Notes: generated by a model not told the origin, from the letters alone. Shown: positions 34,617 to 43,975, counted from the first letter of the stretch. The stretch: 64,000 nucleotides of DNA from UBA4421 sp002704225 (GCA_902556425.1 CACDWG010000010.1:25283-89282); one strand, 5' to 3'. Numbers and translations are program-made.

Positions 34617-37600
34617 TGGCGTTGGTAACCGAAGATCAAGTTGAACTGCAAAGTATCGAATGGTTCAAAGACCTTGGTTACCAGTACATCTGTGGGTATG
34701 ACATTGCGGTTGATGGTGAAGCACCGGAGCGCACGGACTACCGGTCTGTAGTTCTCAAGGATCGACTCCTCTCTGCACTGACTCGCATCAATCCCGATAT
34801 CCCCAAGTCAGCGATAGACACTGCGCTGTCTCAACTGATGAACCCCAACATCCCTGCCCTCATGTCCTGCAATCGGCAGGTGCATTCGTGGTTAACCAAG
34901 GGGGTTAAGGTCACCTATCAGGAAGGTAACGAGACCGTTGGTAAGCAACTGAAGGTCATCGACTTCGACAACCCTGAGAACAACGACTGGTTGGTGGTAA
35001 ATCAGTTCACCATTCATGGTCAGAAGCAGAACCGCAGACCTGATGTTTTGGTTTTACTGAACGGTCTCCCCTTGTCGGTGATCGAACTCAAGAATGCAGC
35101 AGATGAACACGCAGACATCTGGGCGGCATACAACCAGTTACAGACCTACAAGAACGACATCCCAGACCTCTTCAACTACAACACCTGCCTTGTCATCTCA
35201 GACGGTATCTATGCACGTCTGGGGTCTTTGTCTGCCAACGAAGAACGGTTCATGCGGTGGAGAACCATTGACGGGGTTGAGGTAGACCCTTTAGGTCAGC
35301 ACCGTGAACTGGAGACCCTGATCAAGGGTCTTTTCAACAAAGAAGTCTTCCTCAGTTACCTCAGATACTTCTGCATCTTTGAGGACGAAAAGACCGTCAT
35401 TAAGAAGATTGCGGGGTATCACCAGTTCCATGCAGTGCAAGCAGCGGTAGAGAGTGTTGTGAACGCCTCAGGCGTCTCAGGGACGAAGAAAGGCGGTGTG
35501 GTCTGGCATACGCAAGGGGCGGGTAAATCTATCGAAATGGCGTGTCTGGCGGGTCGCCTGATCGCTGAACCCCGCCTTGAGAATCCGACTCTTGTGATGG
35601 TTACAGACAGACAAGACCTTGATGGTCAGTTGTTTGGCGTCTTTGCGAATGCGGGCGATCTGTTAGGCGAGACACCCAAACAGGCGACTTCTCGTGCGGA
35701 GTTAAGAGAGCACCTGATGAACCGCCCCTCTGGCGGAATCATCTTCACCACCATTCAGAAATTTGGGTTGGATGCAGATGAGGATAAGTTCCCTGTCCTG
35801 ACAGATCGCCATAACATCGTGGTAATTGCAGACGAAGCGCATCGAACCCAGTACGGGTTCAAGGCGAAGATTGACAGTGAGAGTGGAACCATCAAGTACG
35901 GTCTCGCCAAATCACTCAGAGATGGTCTACCTAACGCTACCTTCCTCGCATTTACCGGTACACCCATCTCTCAGGATGACAGGGACACTCAAGCAGTCTT
36001 TGGTGAATATGTTTCCGTCTATGACATACAGCAAGCAGTTGAGGATGGTGCGACTGTCCCGATCTACTACGAGTCTCGTCTCGCCAAGATAAACCTAGAT
36101 CAGTCAGTTCTTCCCACCGTGGATGAGGAAGTTGAGACCATTCTTGATGACGAGACTGCGGACGAACGAGAGAAGGAAAAAGCAAAGAGTCAGTGGTCAG
36201 CATTAGAAGCAATCGTTGGTACCGATGCCCGTCTTCAAGAGGTGGCAGAAGATCTAATTTCGCACTACGAGAAACGCAACGAAACCCAGTTGGGTAAAGC
36301 GATGATCGTCACGATGTCACGGGACATCTGTGTTCGTCTATACGACAAAATTGTAGAGATTCGACCTGAGTGGCATTCAGAAGATCACATGACGGGTGCG
36401 ATCAAGGTAGTGATGACTGCCAACGCATCTGACAAAGGGTATCTCCAACCCCACCACACCAACAAAGCACAGAAGAAAGACCTAGAGAAACGGTTCAAAG
36501 ACCCCGAAGACCCGCTGAAGATCGTCATCGTCAGAGATATGTGGTTAACGGGGTTCGATGCACCTTGTCTTGCCACCATGTACATCGACAAACCGATGCA
36601 GGGTGCAAACCTCGCTCAAGCAATCGCACGAGTGAACCGTGTCTTTAAGGACAAACCCGGCGGATTGGTAGTTGATTACATCGGAATCGCACCGCAACTC
36701 AAGGAAGCACTTGCTACCTACAGTGCGGCAAAAGGGAAAGGTAGACCCACAATAGACTCCAGTGAGGCGTTACGAATCCTGAAGGAGAAGATTCAGGTTG
36801 CTAGAGACCTGCTACATCCAGTCGATTGGAGTGAGTTCAAGACTAGGGCACTGCTACTCATTCCTGAGTGTCTTGATCACATTCTTGAGCAGGAAGACGG
36901 GAAACGCAGGTACGCAGATACCGTGCTACAGATGACTAAGGCATTCGCACTCTGCGGAACTCTAGATGAAGCACTCGAACTCTCTCCAGAGGTTGCCTTC
37001 CATCAAGCAGTGCGTGCGCCTTTGATTAAAGGAGAGGAATCTGACAAACCCAGGAGGGATGTGGACTACGAACTCCGCCAACTGGTCTCGCAAGCGGTAG
37101 TCGGGGAGGGCGTAGCGGATGTCTTCAAACTAGCGGGACTAGAGTCTCCAGATATCTCAATACTGTCTGAGGACTTCTTGAGCGAGGTCATGAAGATGCC
37201 CCACAAGAACCTTGCGGTTGAGTTACTGCAACGTCTCATAAAAGATGAGGTAAAGACCAAGTTTAAGACCAATGTTGTCAAACAGCGTAAGTTTAGTGAT
37301 CTGCTGGAGAAGTCCCTTGGTAAGTACGCCAACCGAGCAGTCGAGGCAGCGCAGGTCATAGAAGAATTGATTGCTATGGCGAAGCAGTTCCAAGAGGACT
37401 TGGAGCGACGAGACAGTCACAACCTAAGTGACGAAGAAGAAGCGTTCTACGATGCGCTAGCCAAGAACGAGTCTGCCTCTGAGCTGATGGGTGAAGAGGT
37501 GTTAGTAGAGATGGCACGAGAGGTTGCGAAAAAACTGCGAGATAACCTGACCGTGGACTGGGCTGTTCGAGATAGCGTGAGGGCGAAGCTGAGAATCCTG

Positions 37601-37711
37601 ATCCGTAATTTGTTGCGCAGGTACAGGTATCCGCCCGATCAGCAGAAAGATGCCGTCGAAATGGTACTTAGACAAGCTGAGGTGATTTCAGAAGAGACGA
37701 TGGCGGCATGA
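34616..37711 (+). CDS. hsdR: Type I restriction enzyme, translocase/endonuclease subunit HsdR
   Basis: 1031 residues. The N-terminal PD-(D/E)xK nuclease is at about residues 130-160 (RPDVLVLLNGLPLSVIELKNAA). The SF2 motor has Walker A HTQGAGKS (about 298-305), DEAH in VIADEAHRTQYG (about 405) and motif III LAFTGTPI. The C-terminal helical domain contacts HsdM. It translocates DNA and cuts unmethylated DNA at a distance. The start is coupled to hsdS. No frameshift or missing motif is seen, so the operon looks intact. Confidence 0.96.
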   Translation: MALVTEDQVELQSIEWFKDLGYQYICGYDIAVDGEAPERTDYRSVVLKDRLLSALTRINPDIPKSAIDTALSQLMNPNIPALMSCNRQVHSWLTKGVKVTYQEGNETVGKQLKVIDFDNPENNDWLVVNQFTIHGQKQNRRPDVLVLLNGLPLSVIELKNAADEHADIWAAYNQLQTYKNDIPDLFNYNTCLVISDGIYARLGSLSANEERFMRWRTIDGVEVDPLGQHRELETLIKGLFNKEVFLSYLRYFCIFEDEKTVIKKIAGYHQFHAVQAAVESVVNASGVSGTKKGGVVWHTQGAGKSIEMACLAGRLIAEPRLENPTLVMVTDRQDLDGQLFGVFANAGDLLGETPKQATSRAELREHLMNRPSGGIIFTTIQKFGLDADEDKFPVLTDRHNIVVIADEAHRTQYGFKAKIDSESGTIKYGLAKSLRDGLPNATFLAFTGTPISQDDRDTQAVFGEYVSVYDIQQAVEDGATVPIYYESRLAKINLDQSVLPTVDEEVETILDDETADEREKEKAKSQWSALEAIVGTDARLQEVAEDLISHYEKRNETQLGKAMIVTMSRDICVRLYDKIVEIRPEWHSEDHMTGAIKVVMTANASDKGYLQPHHTNKAQKKDLEKRFKDPEDPLKIVIVRDMWLTGFDAPCLATMYIDKPMQGANLAQAIARVNRVFKDKPGGLVVDYIGIAPQLKEALATYSAAKGKGRPTIDSSEALRILKEKIQVARDLLHPVDWSEFKTRALLLIPECLDHILEQEDGKRRYADTVLQMTKAFALCGTLDEALELSPEVAFHQAVRAPLIKGEESDKPRRDVDYELRQLVSQAVVGEGVADVFKLAGLESPDISILSEDFLSEVMKMPHKNLAVELLQRLIKDEVKTKFKTNVVKQRKFSDLLEKSLGKYANRAVEAAQVIEELIAMAKQFQEDLERRDSHNLSDEEEAFYDALAKNESASELMGEEVLVEMAREVAKKLRDNLTVDWAVRDSVRAKLRILIRNLLRRYRYPPDQQKDAVEMVLRQAEVISEETMAA

Positions 37712-37932
37712 GAGCGCCGAGTGATTAATCTGCCAACGTATTCTGAGTTGCAAGAGCAACTGAGCGATGTCAGTGACGATCCATTAAGGCGATAGCTCAA
37801 TCTTTGGAGAAAAGCTACCGAGGATCGTAGAGTAAGCCTCAGAGATGCGAACGATTCAGCAAACGAGGAAACGGATCGAGCACCCGATGCTGTTAGGGCA
37901 GTTTTGACTTCCGCATCGTTCGACGCGTCCGG

Positions 37933-38901
37933 ATGGAATTGATTAATGGTTTGGGGCTGACAGATTTGGATCCAAATAAAAATTATTACCGAGTCATGCT
38001 CGGACAAAAAAGTGCTCATGCTCGTGAATGTTACTACGGGCAATTTATTGGCGGTGACTGGCAGATTAGCGGAGACCTAACCGGTGACCTGGTTGAAGAT
38101 TGGCGCGACTTTAATGCCCGTTGCATTCCTAAATTTTTAGATGTTCACCCGGAAAAATCGAAAGTTGCGGCAGGCTTGGCTTGCGGTGCTCTGCACACTA
38201 TATGTAGAGGAGCTCGAGAGGGAGACGTCGTGCTTTGTCCCAACGGGACCGGTGAATACTTGGTTGGCGTAATATCAGGGGGATACACATATCAGCCTGA
38301 TGGACCCCTGCCGCACCGACGCCCTGTAACTTGGCAAGACGTCAAAGTACCAAGGTCGGCTATGAGCACTGAGCTAAAACGTTCTTCTGGCTCGATTGGG
38401 ACCGTTGCAAACCTATCGAAGTACTCATCGGAAATAGAGGCTTTGATCGGCAATCTTTCTTTGAGCGTTGTTCAGAGCTCGGACCCCTCTGTTGAGGATG
38501 CTTCAAGTTTCGCTCTTGAAAAGCATCTTGAAGACTTCCTCGTTGCGAACTGGGCATCAACCTCTCTTGGGCAAACTCACGATATCTTTAGTGAAGACAG
38601 CGAACTGATAGGGCAGCAGTATCCCACCGACACAGGTCCTATCGATATCTTGGCGATCAGCAAAGACAAACGCGAACTTTTAGTAATCGAGCTCAAGAAA
38701 GGCAGAGCTAGCGATGCTGTCGTGGGACAAATACAAAGGTACATGGGTTATGTGATGAGTGAGTTAGCTGAGCCACAGCAGATCGTAAGAGGTGTAATAA
38801 TAGCTCTGCAGGATGACAAAAAAATCCGTTACGCACTAAAAGTTAACCCTTCAATCTATTTTTATCGCTACGAAGTTAAGTTCCAGCTAATTCCAAGCTA
38901 A
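37933..38901 (+). CDS. Putative PD-(D/E)xK restriction nuclease with N-terminal reader-like domain
   Basis: 322 residues. The C-terminal part has the PD-(D/E)xK arrangement D238 (in GPIDILA) and E253-x-K255 (in LLVIELKKG), as in DUF91/NucS-like nucleases. The N-terminal ~140 residues (REGDVVLCPNGTGEYLVGVISGGY, then PLPHRRPVTW with H128-R129-R130 and W134) resemble EVE/PUA-like modules of nucleases that sense modified bases. It follows hsdR in the same direction after 221 bases. I infer a possible type IV-like role. Start ATG 37933 has no strong Shine-Dalgarno. Confidence 0.7.
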   Translation: MELINGLGLTDLDPNKNYYRVMLGQKSAHARECYYGQFIGGDWQISGDLTGDLVEDWRDFNARCIPKFLDVHPEKSKVAAGLACGALHTICRGAREGDVVLCPNGTGEYLVGVISGGYTYQPDGPLPHRRPVTWQDVKVPRSAMSTELKRSSGSIGTVANLSKYSSEIEALIGNLSLSVVQSSDPSVEDASSFALEKHLEDFLVANWASTSLGQTHDIFSEDSELIGQQYPTDTGPIDILAISKDKRELLVIELKKGRASDAVVGQIQRYMGYVMSELAEPQQIVRGVIIALQDDKKIRYALKVNPSIYFYRYEVKFQLIPS

Positions 38902-38942
38902 AAGTGTTACGAAAAATCGACCTTTACGGCTGAGAAAAATAC

Positions 38943-38971
38943 AAAAAACCCTCGACCTCTCGACAGAGGTC
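38943..38971 (-). terminator. Intrinsic terminator of the minus-strand helicase operon
   Basis: On the minus strand a perfect GACCTCT-GTCG-AGAGGTC hairpin is followed after five bases by six T. It lies 67 bases past the end of the tail-anchored coiled-coil gene and would terminate the helicase/coiled-coil transcript. The five-base gap to the T-run makes it somewhat atypical. Confidence 0.6.
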
Positions 38972-39037
38972 ATGAGTCTCGCAGCGAGAAGAGCATCCGC
39001 CCTCTGTGGAAGGTCCTGGCAGTTCTGCCCAATTAGC

Positions 39038-39592
39038 TCAGATAGCGATTACTAATAGAATAGTTATTGCCGCGGCGGCACCTACCAGAGCTTTGATCTG
39101 GGCAGATTCTTTTTGAAACGTCTCCGCTACTTTGCTGATGGCTTCATTAGTGTCACGAAGCTCGTCTGCGACGGAATCTAGTTTTGCGGTTATAAAGTTT
39201 CGGAAGTGATCAAGCTCTGCCTTCATTTCCTCTTCAGAACTAGATAACTGTGAGTTAACTATAGATCTAACCGAGTCCGCAGATTGGTCAGCAAATTTCT
39301 GCAGAGGTTCCAGGTCTGCTTCGATTTTGTTCACCTGAGTCACTAATACGGCGAGTTCTGAGCCCTCCAAAACCTTTGCAAGCTCCCCAAGCCTCTCAGA
39401 TAGACTCCTGAAGCCAGCAAGAGTTGGAGGTAGCTCCTCGGCAGCGGCTTTCAAAGCGTCCGCACCGTCAGCCAAGCCTTCATTCGCGCTGTTTAAACGC
39501 TCGTTTAAGCTCGAAAGATCACTCATCTCGCTGAGTTGTTCATTAACGGCGTTAATCGATGCCTGTATTTCGTCGCTCAATTTTTGGTCCAT
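39038..39592 (-). CDS. Tail-anchored coiled-coil membrane protein
   Basis: 184 residues. Residues 1-165 form long heptad-like helices rich in Glu, Leu, Ser and Ala (for example NERLNSANEGLADGADALKA and LRDTNEAISKVAETFQKES). The last 16-18 residues (LVGAAAAITILLVIAI) form a single hydrophobic helix that ends the protein, so it is probably tail-anchored with the coiled coil in the cytoplasm. There is no N-terminal signal. It begins 8 bases after the helicase-nuclease gene on the same strand, so both are in one operon. Confidence 0.8.
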   Translation of the reverse strand: MDQKLSDEIQASINAVNEQLSEMSDLSSLNERLNSANEGLADGADALKAAAEELPPTLAGFRSLSERLGELAKVLEGSELAVLVTQVNKIEADLEPLQKFADQSADSVRSIVNSQLSSSEEEMKAELDHFRNFITAKLDSVADELRDTNEAISKVAETFQKESAQIKALVGAAAAITILLVIAI

Positions 39593-39600
39593 TATGATTC

Positions 39601-42600
39601 CTAGAGGTTTAGAGCGCGGCGCGCGCTATCGTCTATTTGATAAGTGCCTTTTAGTGCTTTGGGCAGGCGGTGCAAGGCTTTTGCTATCTTAAAGTTCGCC
39701 GACTCAGCGGGAAATTCGTTTATCGTCTGTTCGATTTCGTACCACATCGCAGGAGATTGCTCATGTAGCTTACGCGCACTCCGGTCTAAGGCTACGAGAA
39801 AGGGCTCAATAAGGCTTTTCGATCCTGTTTTTGCGGTGCTGCGAATTGCCTTTGCGACTACTCCTATTTCACTGTCTCGAAGTTTGTATCGGCTGAAGCC
39901 TGAAACAAGCATGGTTTCGAGATCTTCTCGACAAAGTTCGAGGTCGGTATTGGAGCAGGAGGCTTCTGCCAATGATCTGATCAACAACAGTCCGGGGTGT
40001 TCAGGAAAGCTCTCTAGGAAGCGGATTGCTCTGCCGCGCAATTCCCCAGCCTCTGGAGCGTTATGCACGTTTTGACCAACTTCTATCCATGGAAAGAGAT
40101 TTATGTCTGAAGCATCCAGTAATTCCTCAAGTCGTTGATCACCAGAACCTTCCTCAAGGTATTCTAACAGTCGACTTCGGAATTTTTCGGGGTGGATAGC
40201 TCCCTCTCTTGCAGCCTCTAAGGCTTCACTGATCGCTCTTTTTCTCGCTTGTTCAATAACGTCGTAGGCAAATTGAATTAGATATCTGCCAAGCTGTAGG
40301 ATTTCGTCCTTGACAGTATTGGAGCTAATTTTTGCAACCTCTTCCGCTACTTGCTCGGCGCGCCCTGGCTGCGATCGGGAGACGTAACTAATAATGGCGT
40401 TCTGCGCAGTTTGTCGGTCGTATGTGTCTAATTTCAGCTCCAGCTCTCTGGAGCCGTAGTCGACCGTATAGTCTTTTACAAACTTCATTTGAAGAAGCCG
40501 GAAGAGAGCTTTTTCTTTGTTCTGAGTTTCTCCGCTCTCGCCCATCGTAATGGTTACATCCCGCGCAGAGAAAGAGTCCGGCAGCTCGTCGAGTAAATCG
40601 GAGAGCCAAGAAGCTTCTGTTTCCACCCCGGGGTATCCCAGCTCGTGAAAAAACATGGCAGTATTTGCATCGCTACGAGCGTTCCACTTTTCTTCGCCCA
40701 TCGCCGCTTTAACGATTTCTTTGTCTGATGTAGGCGATAGAATCCGGCGCGTTCGATTTTCGTTCTCCTCAGAAAACAAGACTACGCAAAGAGCGTTTTT
40801 TCGGTTTCGCCCAGCCCGACCAGCCTCTTGGTAATAACTTTCTAGGCTGCCTGGCATGCCTAGATGCACGATGTAGCGAACGTTTGGCTTGTCGATTCCC
40901 ATGCCGAACGCTTTGGTAGCAACCATTACCGGAACTTTGTTCTCAATGAACGCTCGTGCGTTTTCGCTTTTCTCTGCGTTCCAGTCTTGTGATGCTCCTT
41001 GAGGAGCAGACCCTGAATAAATCACACTAGATGCTGATAGTGCTCCTGTTACGATTTCTTGCGCTTCGTTGACCCCACTGGCACCTTTTACGGTTGGGCA
41101 AAAAACGATTCCAGAGTATGTGGCATCCCCTTTTGTTGCTCCGAGAGCGGACTTGGGAAGATTAAAATAGTTGGCAATACTCGAGATTTGTCCTGAAAGC
41201 GATGGTCTACGCTCTGACGGGTCAATTTTAACGATCCTGAAGTTAAGCTCTGGACGATCAAAGTCATTTGCCTTTACGAGAGATTTTTCGTTCCCCTTAT
41301 CTATCTCAAGGTCTACTAGTAAGTCTCGTAGCACAGCTCGGCTCGCAGTCCCTGTTAAACCCAGCAGGGACGGCGGCGTTCCGAAATTGTCTCGACAGAA
41401 ACGCCGTAAATTTCTCGCTAGGTTGAGATATGAAGGGCGAAAGTCATGCCCCCACTCTGAAACGCAATGGGCTTCGTCGATTACTGCCAAGTTGATAATC
41501 GTATTCTGAGCCAATGCTCGAATCGTTTCTCTGAAAGCCGGTGTTTGAAGCCTTTCTGGTGAAATCATTAGAAAGTGATATTGCCCTGATTCGACTTGCT
41601 TGAGCTTATCCTCCATGCGTTTTCTGGTGGTCGAAACAATACCGAGAACTCGAGTGATGCCATAACGCCGCATGACTCTTGTTTGGTCTTCAATGAGAGA
41701 AACTATTGGATCTACCACAAGGGTGAGACCGGGCATTAGCAATCCCGATAGCTGATAGATAATGCTTTTCCCCGCTCCCGTTGGAAGCAGGACGACTGAA
41801 TCTCCACCCTCCAATGTATTTGAAATCGCCTGTAGCTGACCCTCCCGAAACGCTTTTTTCCGGAACAGCGTGTTTAAAAAAAATGTCAGCCCATCTTTTT
41901 GCGGCTGCTTCTCCGGAGACGCGAAATCTGCGTCTGATCCGTACAAACGCTCCCCCGAATACCCAAGATCTATTTTCAGCGCTACTGGCAGGTATGTAGA
42001 ACGAATAACGAAATCAGCGTTTTCTCGATTAGCCATCTCAAAGTGATGCAGAGGTCCTGCATCTGAGGCTACTTCGATCGTAATTTCTGATTGATCCTCG
42101 ATCACGTCAATGTGTTCGACGATCTCCACTGAGCTAGGGGTTAGATTGAGCGAATAAATTGCCGAGATTGCCCTGATACAAGCCTCCGCATCGCGAACCG
42201 CCGCATGAAAGGCAAAGTCACTTCCAATCGTTCGTATTTTCCAATGCGTCCCTGGTAGAAGTAATCCGATTTCCATTGCTTGGGCGATTACGAACTGAAC
42301 CTTTGAGCTATCGCTGCAGAATCTCAAAGCTCGCGCTACGGCGAGTTCATCTGCGTTGAGATTTGGAGAGGGCGTTTCTTCAGCAAGCGCGATCTCTTTG
42401 GTCCAATATTCGAGATCGTTCGCGTCGATGACGCGATTAGGAATTCTTAGGACTTTGATAGCGGCGCTATTGAGAAGCATATCTCTATTTTCATCGGTGG
42501 CAGCTCTAGTAAGGTGCTCTTCTCCATCTATCTCAATGACCTGGCAACCCTCTGTGGGGTGCGCGATAGCAAAGTCACAGCGCTGGTGAGTGAATTCTTC

Positions 42601-43365
42601 TTGCACGGAGTTCGCGATATCTTTAATCGACACTTGGGGGTGTATGAAGTGACCAATCTCTGGGTTGAATTGACTAACAAGCGTGCCGAAAAATTTTTCT
42701 TCCCTGGAAGAGTCGAATCCGCCGACGTCTGAGGAGGTTTTTGGAAATTCGTCTATCGCAAATTTAAAGGGCTTTCTTTTGGCAAACGCCAAACCAATTT
42801 TTGCAGGATCGAAATTCTGTTCAGGCTGAAAGTTGTCGTGTCCAATATCCGATTCGTCTGAGACGGCTGAAACCTTGCCTGATAGACCTGACTCTAAAAT
42901 GGATTGCTCTTCAATCTGTAGGGTAGGTAGTGGTGCATTACCCCTCTGGAGGAGTTTCTTGATTGTTTGCGCGATAAATCTCCACTCTGATGGGATCGAA
43001 ACATTCGTGTCATTCTGTCTTCGATAAATCGCTGTTTGGGTCAGCAGTTTTAGGGAATCGGCAGATAAAGTGTTGCGAATGCTTTCGAGGAAACTTGGAA
43101 TGGACCCGATATTCTCGTAATGAGCGATCCAACCCTCTCGCGTAAAGTTTTCTCGCCATTCAATCGGGAGATGCTCCTGCTGTTGGTGTTCAGTGTTGCG
43201 TTCGACCTCGTCCCCAGGTTGACTCTCGATTGATAGTGTCCCTTTACATCTTGGATAGGACGAACAACCCCAAAATTGTCCGCCAGCGTTAGCACCTCTG
43301 CGGGCAGTTCGAAGCTTCATTGATTTGCCGCAGACCGGGCACTGGGGTTCCTCTTCGATGCTCAT
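39601..43365 (-). CDS. Zinc ribbon - nuclease - RecQ-type helicase fusion protein
   Basis: 1254 residues. (1) Residues 9-40: topoisomerase-type zinc ribbon with C9, C12, C34 and C40. (2) About 222-315: a PD-(D/E)xK-like nuclease of the DUF559/Vsr kind (D264 in RCDFAI, E278-x-D280 and E282 in VIEIDGEEH). (3) About 495-870: a RecQ-like SF2 helicase with Q-motif FREGQLQAI, Walker A LPTGAGKS (K533), DEAH (630-633, in VIDEAHCVSEWGHDFRPSY) and motif VI QEAGRAGR (846-853). (4) A long helical C-terminus of unknown role, with no evident HRDC domain. I know no standard housekeeping gene with this build. It probably acts on DNA in host defence. Confidence 0.85.
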   Translation of the reverse strand: MSIEEEPQCPVCGKSMKLRTARRGANAGGQFWGCSSYPRCKGTLSIESQPGDEVERNTEHQQQEHLPIEWRENFTREGWIAHYENIGSIPSFLESIRNTLSADSLKLLTQTAIYRRQNDTNVSIPSEWRFIAQTIKKLLQRGNAPLPTLQIEEQSILESGLSGKVSAVSDESDIGHDNFQPEQNFDPAKIGLAFAKRKPFKFAIDEFPKTSSDVGGFDSSREEKFFGTLVSQFNPEIGHFIHPQVSIKDIANSVQEEFTHQRCDFAIAHPTEGCQVIEIDGEEHLTRAATDENRDMLLNSAAIKVLRIPNRVIDANDLEYWTKEIALAEETPSPNLNADELAVARALRFCSDSSKVQFVIAQAMEIGLLLPGTHWKIRTIGSDFAFHAAVRDAEACIRAISAIYSLNLTPSSVEIVEHIDVIEDQSEITIEVASDAGPLHHFEMANRENADFVIRSTYLPVALKIDLGYSGERLYGSDADFASPEKQPQKDGLTFFLNTLFRKKAFREGQLQAISNTLEGGDSVVLLPTGAGKSIIYQLSGLLMPGLTLVVDPIVSLIEDQTRVMRRYGITRVLGIVSTTRKRMEDKLKQVESGQYHFLMISPERLQTPAFRETIRALAQNTIINLAVIDEAHCVSEWGHDFRPSYLNLARNLRRFCRDNFGTPPSLLGLTGTASRAVLRDLLVDLEIDKGNEKSLVKANDFDRPELNFRIVKIDPSERRPSLSGQISSIANYFNLPKSALGATKGDATYSGIVFCPTVKGASGVNEAQEIVTGALSASSVIYSGSAPQGASQDWNAEKSENARAFIENKVPVMVATKAFGMGIDKPNVRYIVHLGMPGSLESYYQEAGRAGRNRKNALCVVLFSEENENRTRRILSPTSDKEIVKAAMGEEKWNARSDANTAMFFHELGYPGVETEASWLSDLLDELPDSFSARDVTITMGESGETQNKEKALFRLLQMKFVKDYTVDYGSRELELKLDTYDRQTAQNAIISYVSRSQPGRAEQVAEEVAKISSNTVKDEILQLGRYLIQFAYDVIEQARKRAISEALEAAREGAIHPEKFRSRLLEYLEEGSGDQRLEELLDASDINLFPWIEVGQNVHNAPEAGELRGRAIRFLESFPEHPGLLLIRSLAEASCSNTDLELCREDLETMLVSGFSRYKLRDSEIGVVAKAIRSTAKTGSKSLIEPFLVALDRSARKLHEQSPAMWYEIEQTINEFPAESANFKIAKALHRLPKALKGTYQIDDSARRALNL

Positions 43366-43451
43366 TGGACTATTGAATTCTCACTTTCTCGATTTTTCTG
43401 TCTTTCTGCGGGATCATCATGGACTACAGGGCACTCGTTGTCAGACTAATC

Positions 43452-43487
43452 TCCTACTCCTACTCCTACTCCTACTCCTACTCCTAA
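43452..43487 (-). repeat. Hexanucleotide tandem repeat upstream of the helicase fusion
   Basis: Six tandem units of TCCTAC (the last one TCCTAA) on the plus strand, which reads GTAGGA on the minus strand. They lie 87-122 bases upstream of the start codon of the helicase-nuclease gene, in its likely promoter/leader. Such repeats change length by slippage and could vary promoter spacing. Confidence 0.85.
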
Positions 43488-43663
43488 TTCGCTAATGCTG
43501 GGTGTTTTGAGAAGCCAGCGAGAAATTGTTAAGAGTCAAAGGGAAGGGTACGCTGCACGAGCGATTTTTCCTTGTTCTGACGTCGAAGCGAAACACGTTT
43601 TGGGAGCTACAACCAACCAGACAGGACAAAGCTTATTGACCGTAAATATACTCGCGCTGAGAG

Positions 43664-43903
43664 TCATAACGCCAAAACAATGTCCAAGCCCGATAGCGCC
43701 AGAATTAGTCTAAGGATTAGCTTGGATCGCCCATCTAGCTTTTCGTAAGCCTCCTTCAGTCTTTCAATTTCCTCTTTTGCTTGCTCACTCCCGTCACTGA
43801 TCTTCTCCCTGCTAGCAGCTACCGCCGAAGCAACACTCAAACCTGCCGAGGAGACACCAAGGAATTTCAGAAATTTTCTTCGCTCTAAGATGCTGTTGGA
43901 CAT
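43664..43903 (-). CDS. Small protein with Tat-like signal and C-terminal membrane helix
   Basis: 79 residues. The N-terminus has a twin-arginine motif (ERRKFLKFLG) followed by a weakly hydrophobic segment ending near VAASRE. A charged helix follows (SEQAKEEIERLKEAYEKL), then a C-terminal hydrophobic stretch (LILRLILALSGLDIVLAL). A strong AGGAG Shine-Dalgarno supports the ATG at 43903. It is on the same strand as, and 298 bases upstream of, the helicase fusion. Function unknown; Tat export with a membrane anchor is my reading. Confidence 0.7.
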   Translation of the reverse strand: MSNSILERRKFLKFLGVSSAGLSVASAVAASREKISDGSEQAKEEIERLKEAYEKLDGRSKLILRLILALSGLDIVLAL

Positions 43904-43954
43904 ATTGGATCTCCTGACCCCAAATCGTAGTGAGATCGCCCAGTGTCTACTAGT

Positions 43955-43975
43955 CCATGCGGGGATTTTGTGGGG
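43955..43975 (+). repeat. Subterminal 21-bp repeat, right copy
   Basis: Near-identical (20 of 21 bases) and in the same orientation as 24491-24511, located 89 bases inside attR. The neighbouring bases do not match, so the repeat is specific. Probable recombinase or Xis arm site. Confidence 0.6.

Noticed and set aside
37712..37932. Possible small gene from GTG 37721
   Set aside because: Only 23 codons before a stop, no ribosome-binding site; taken as spacer between hsdR and the nuclease gene.
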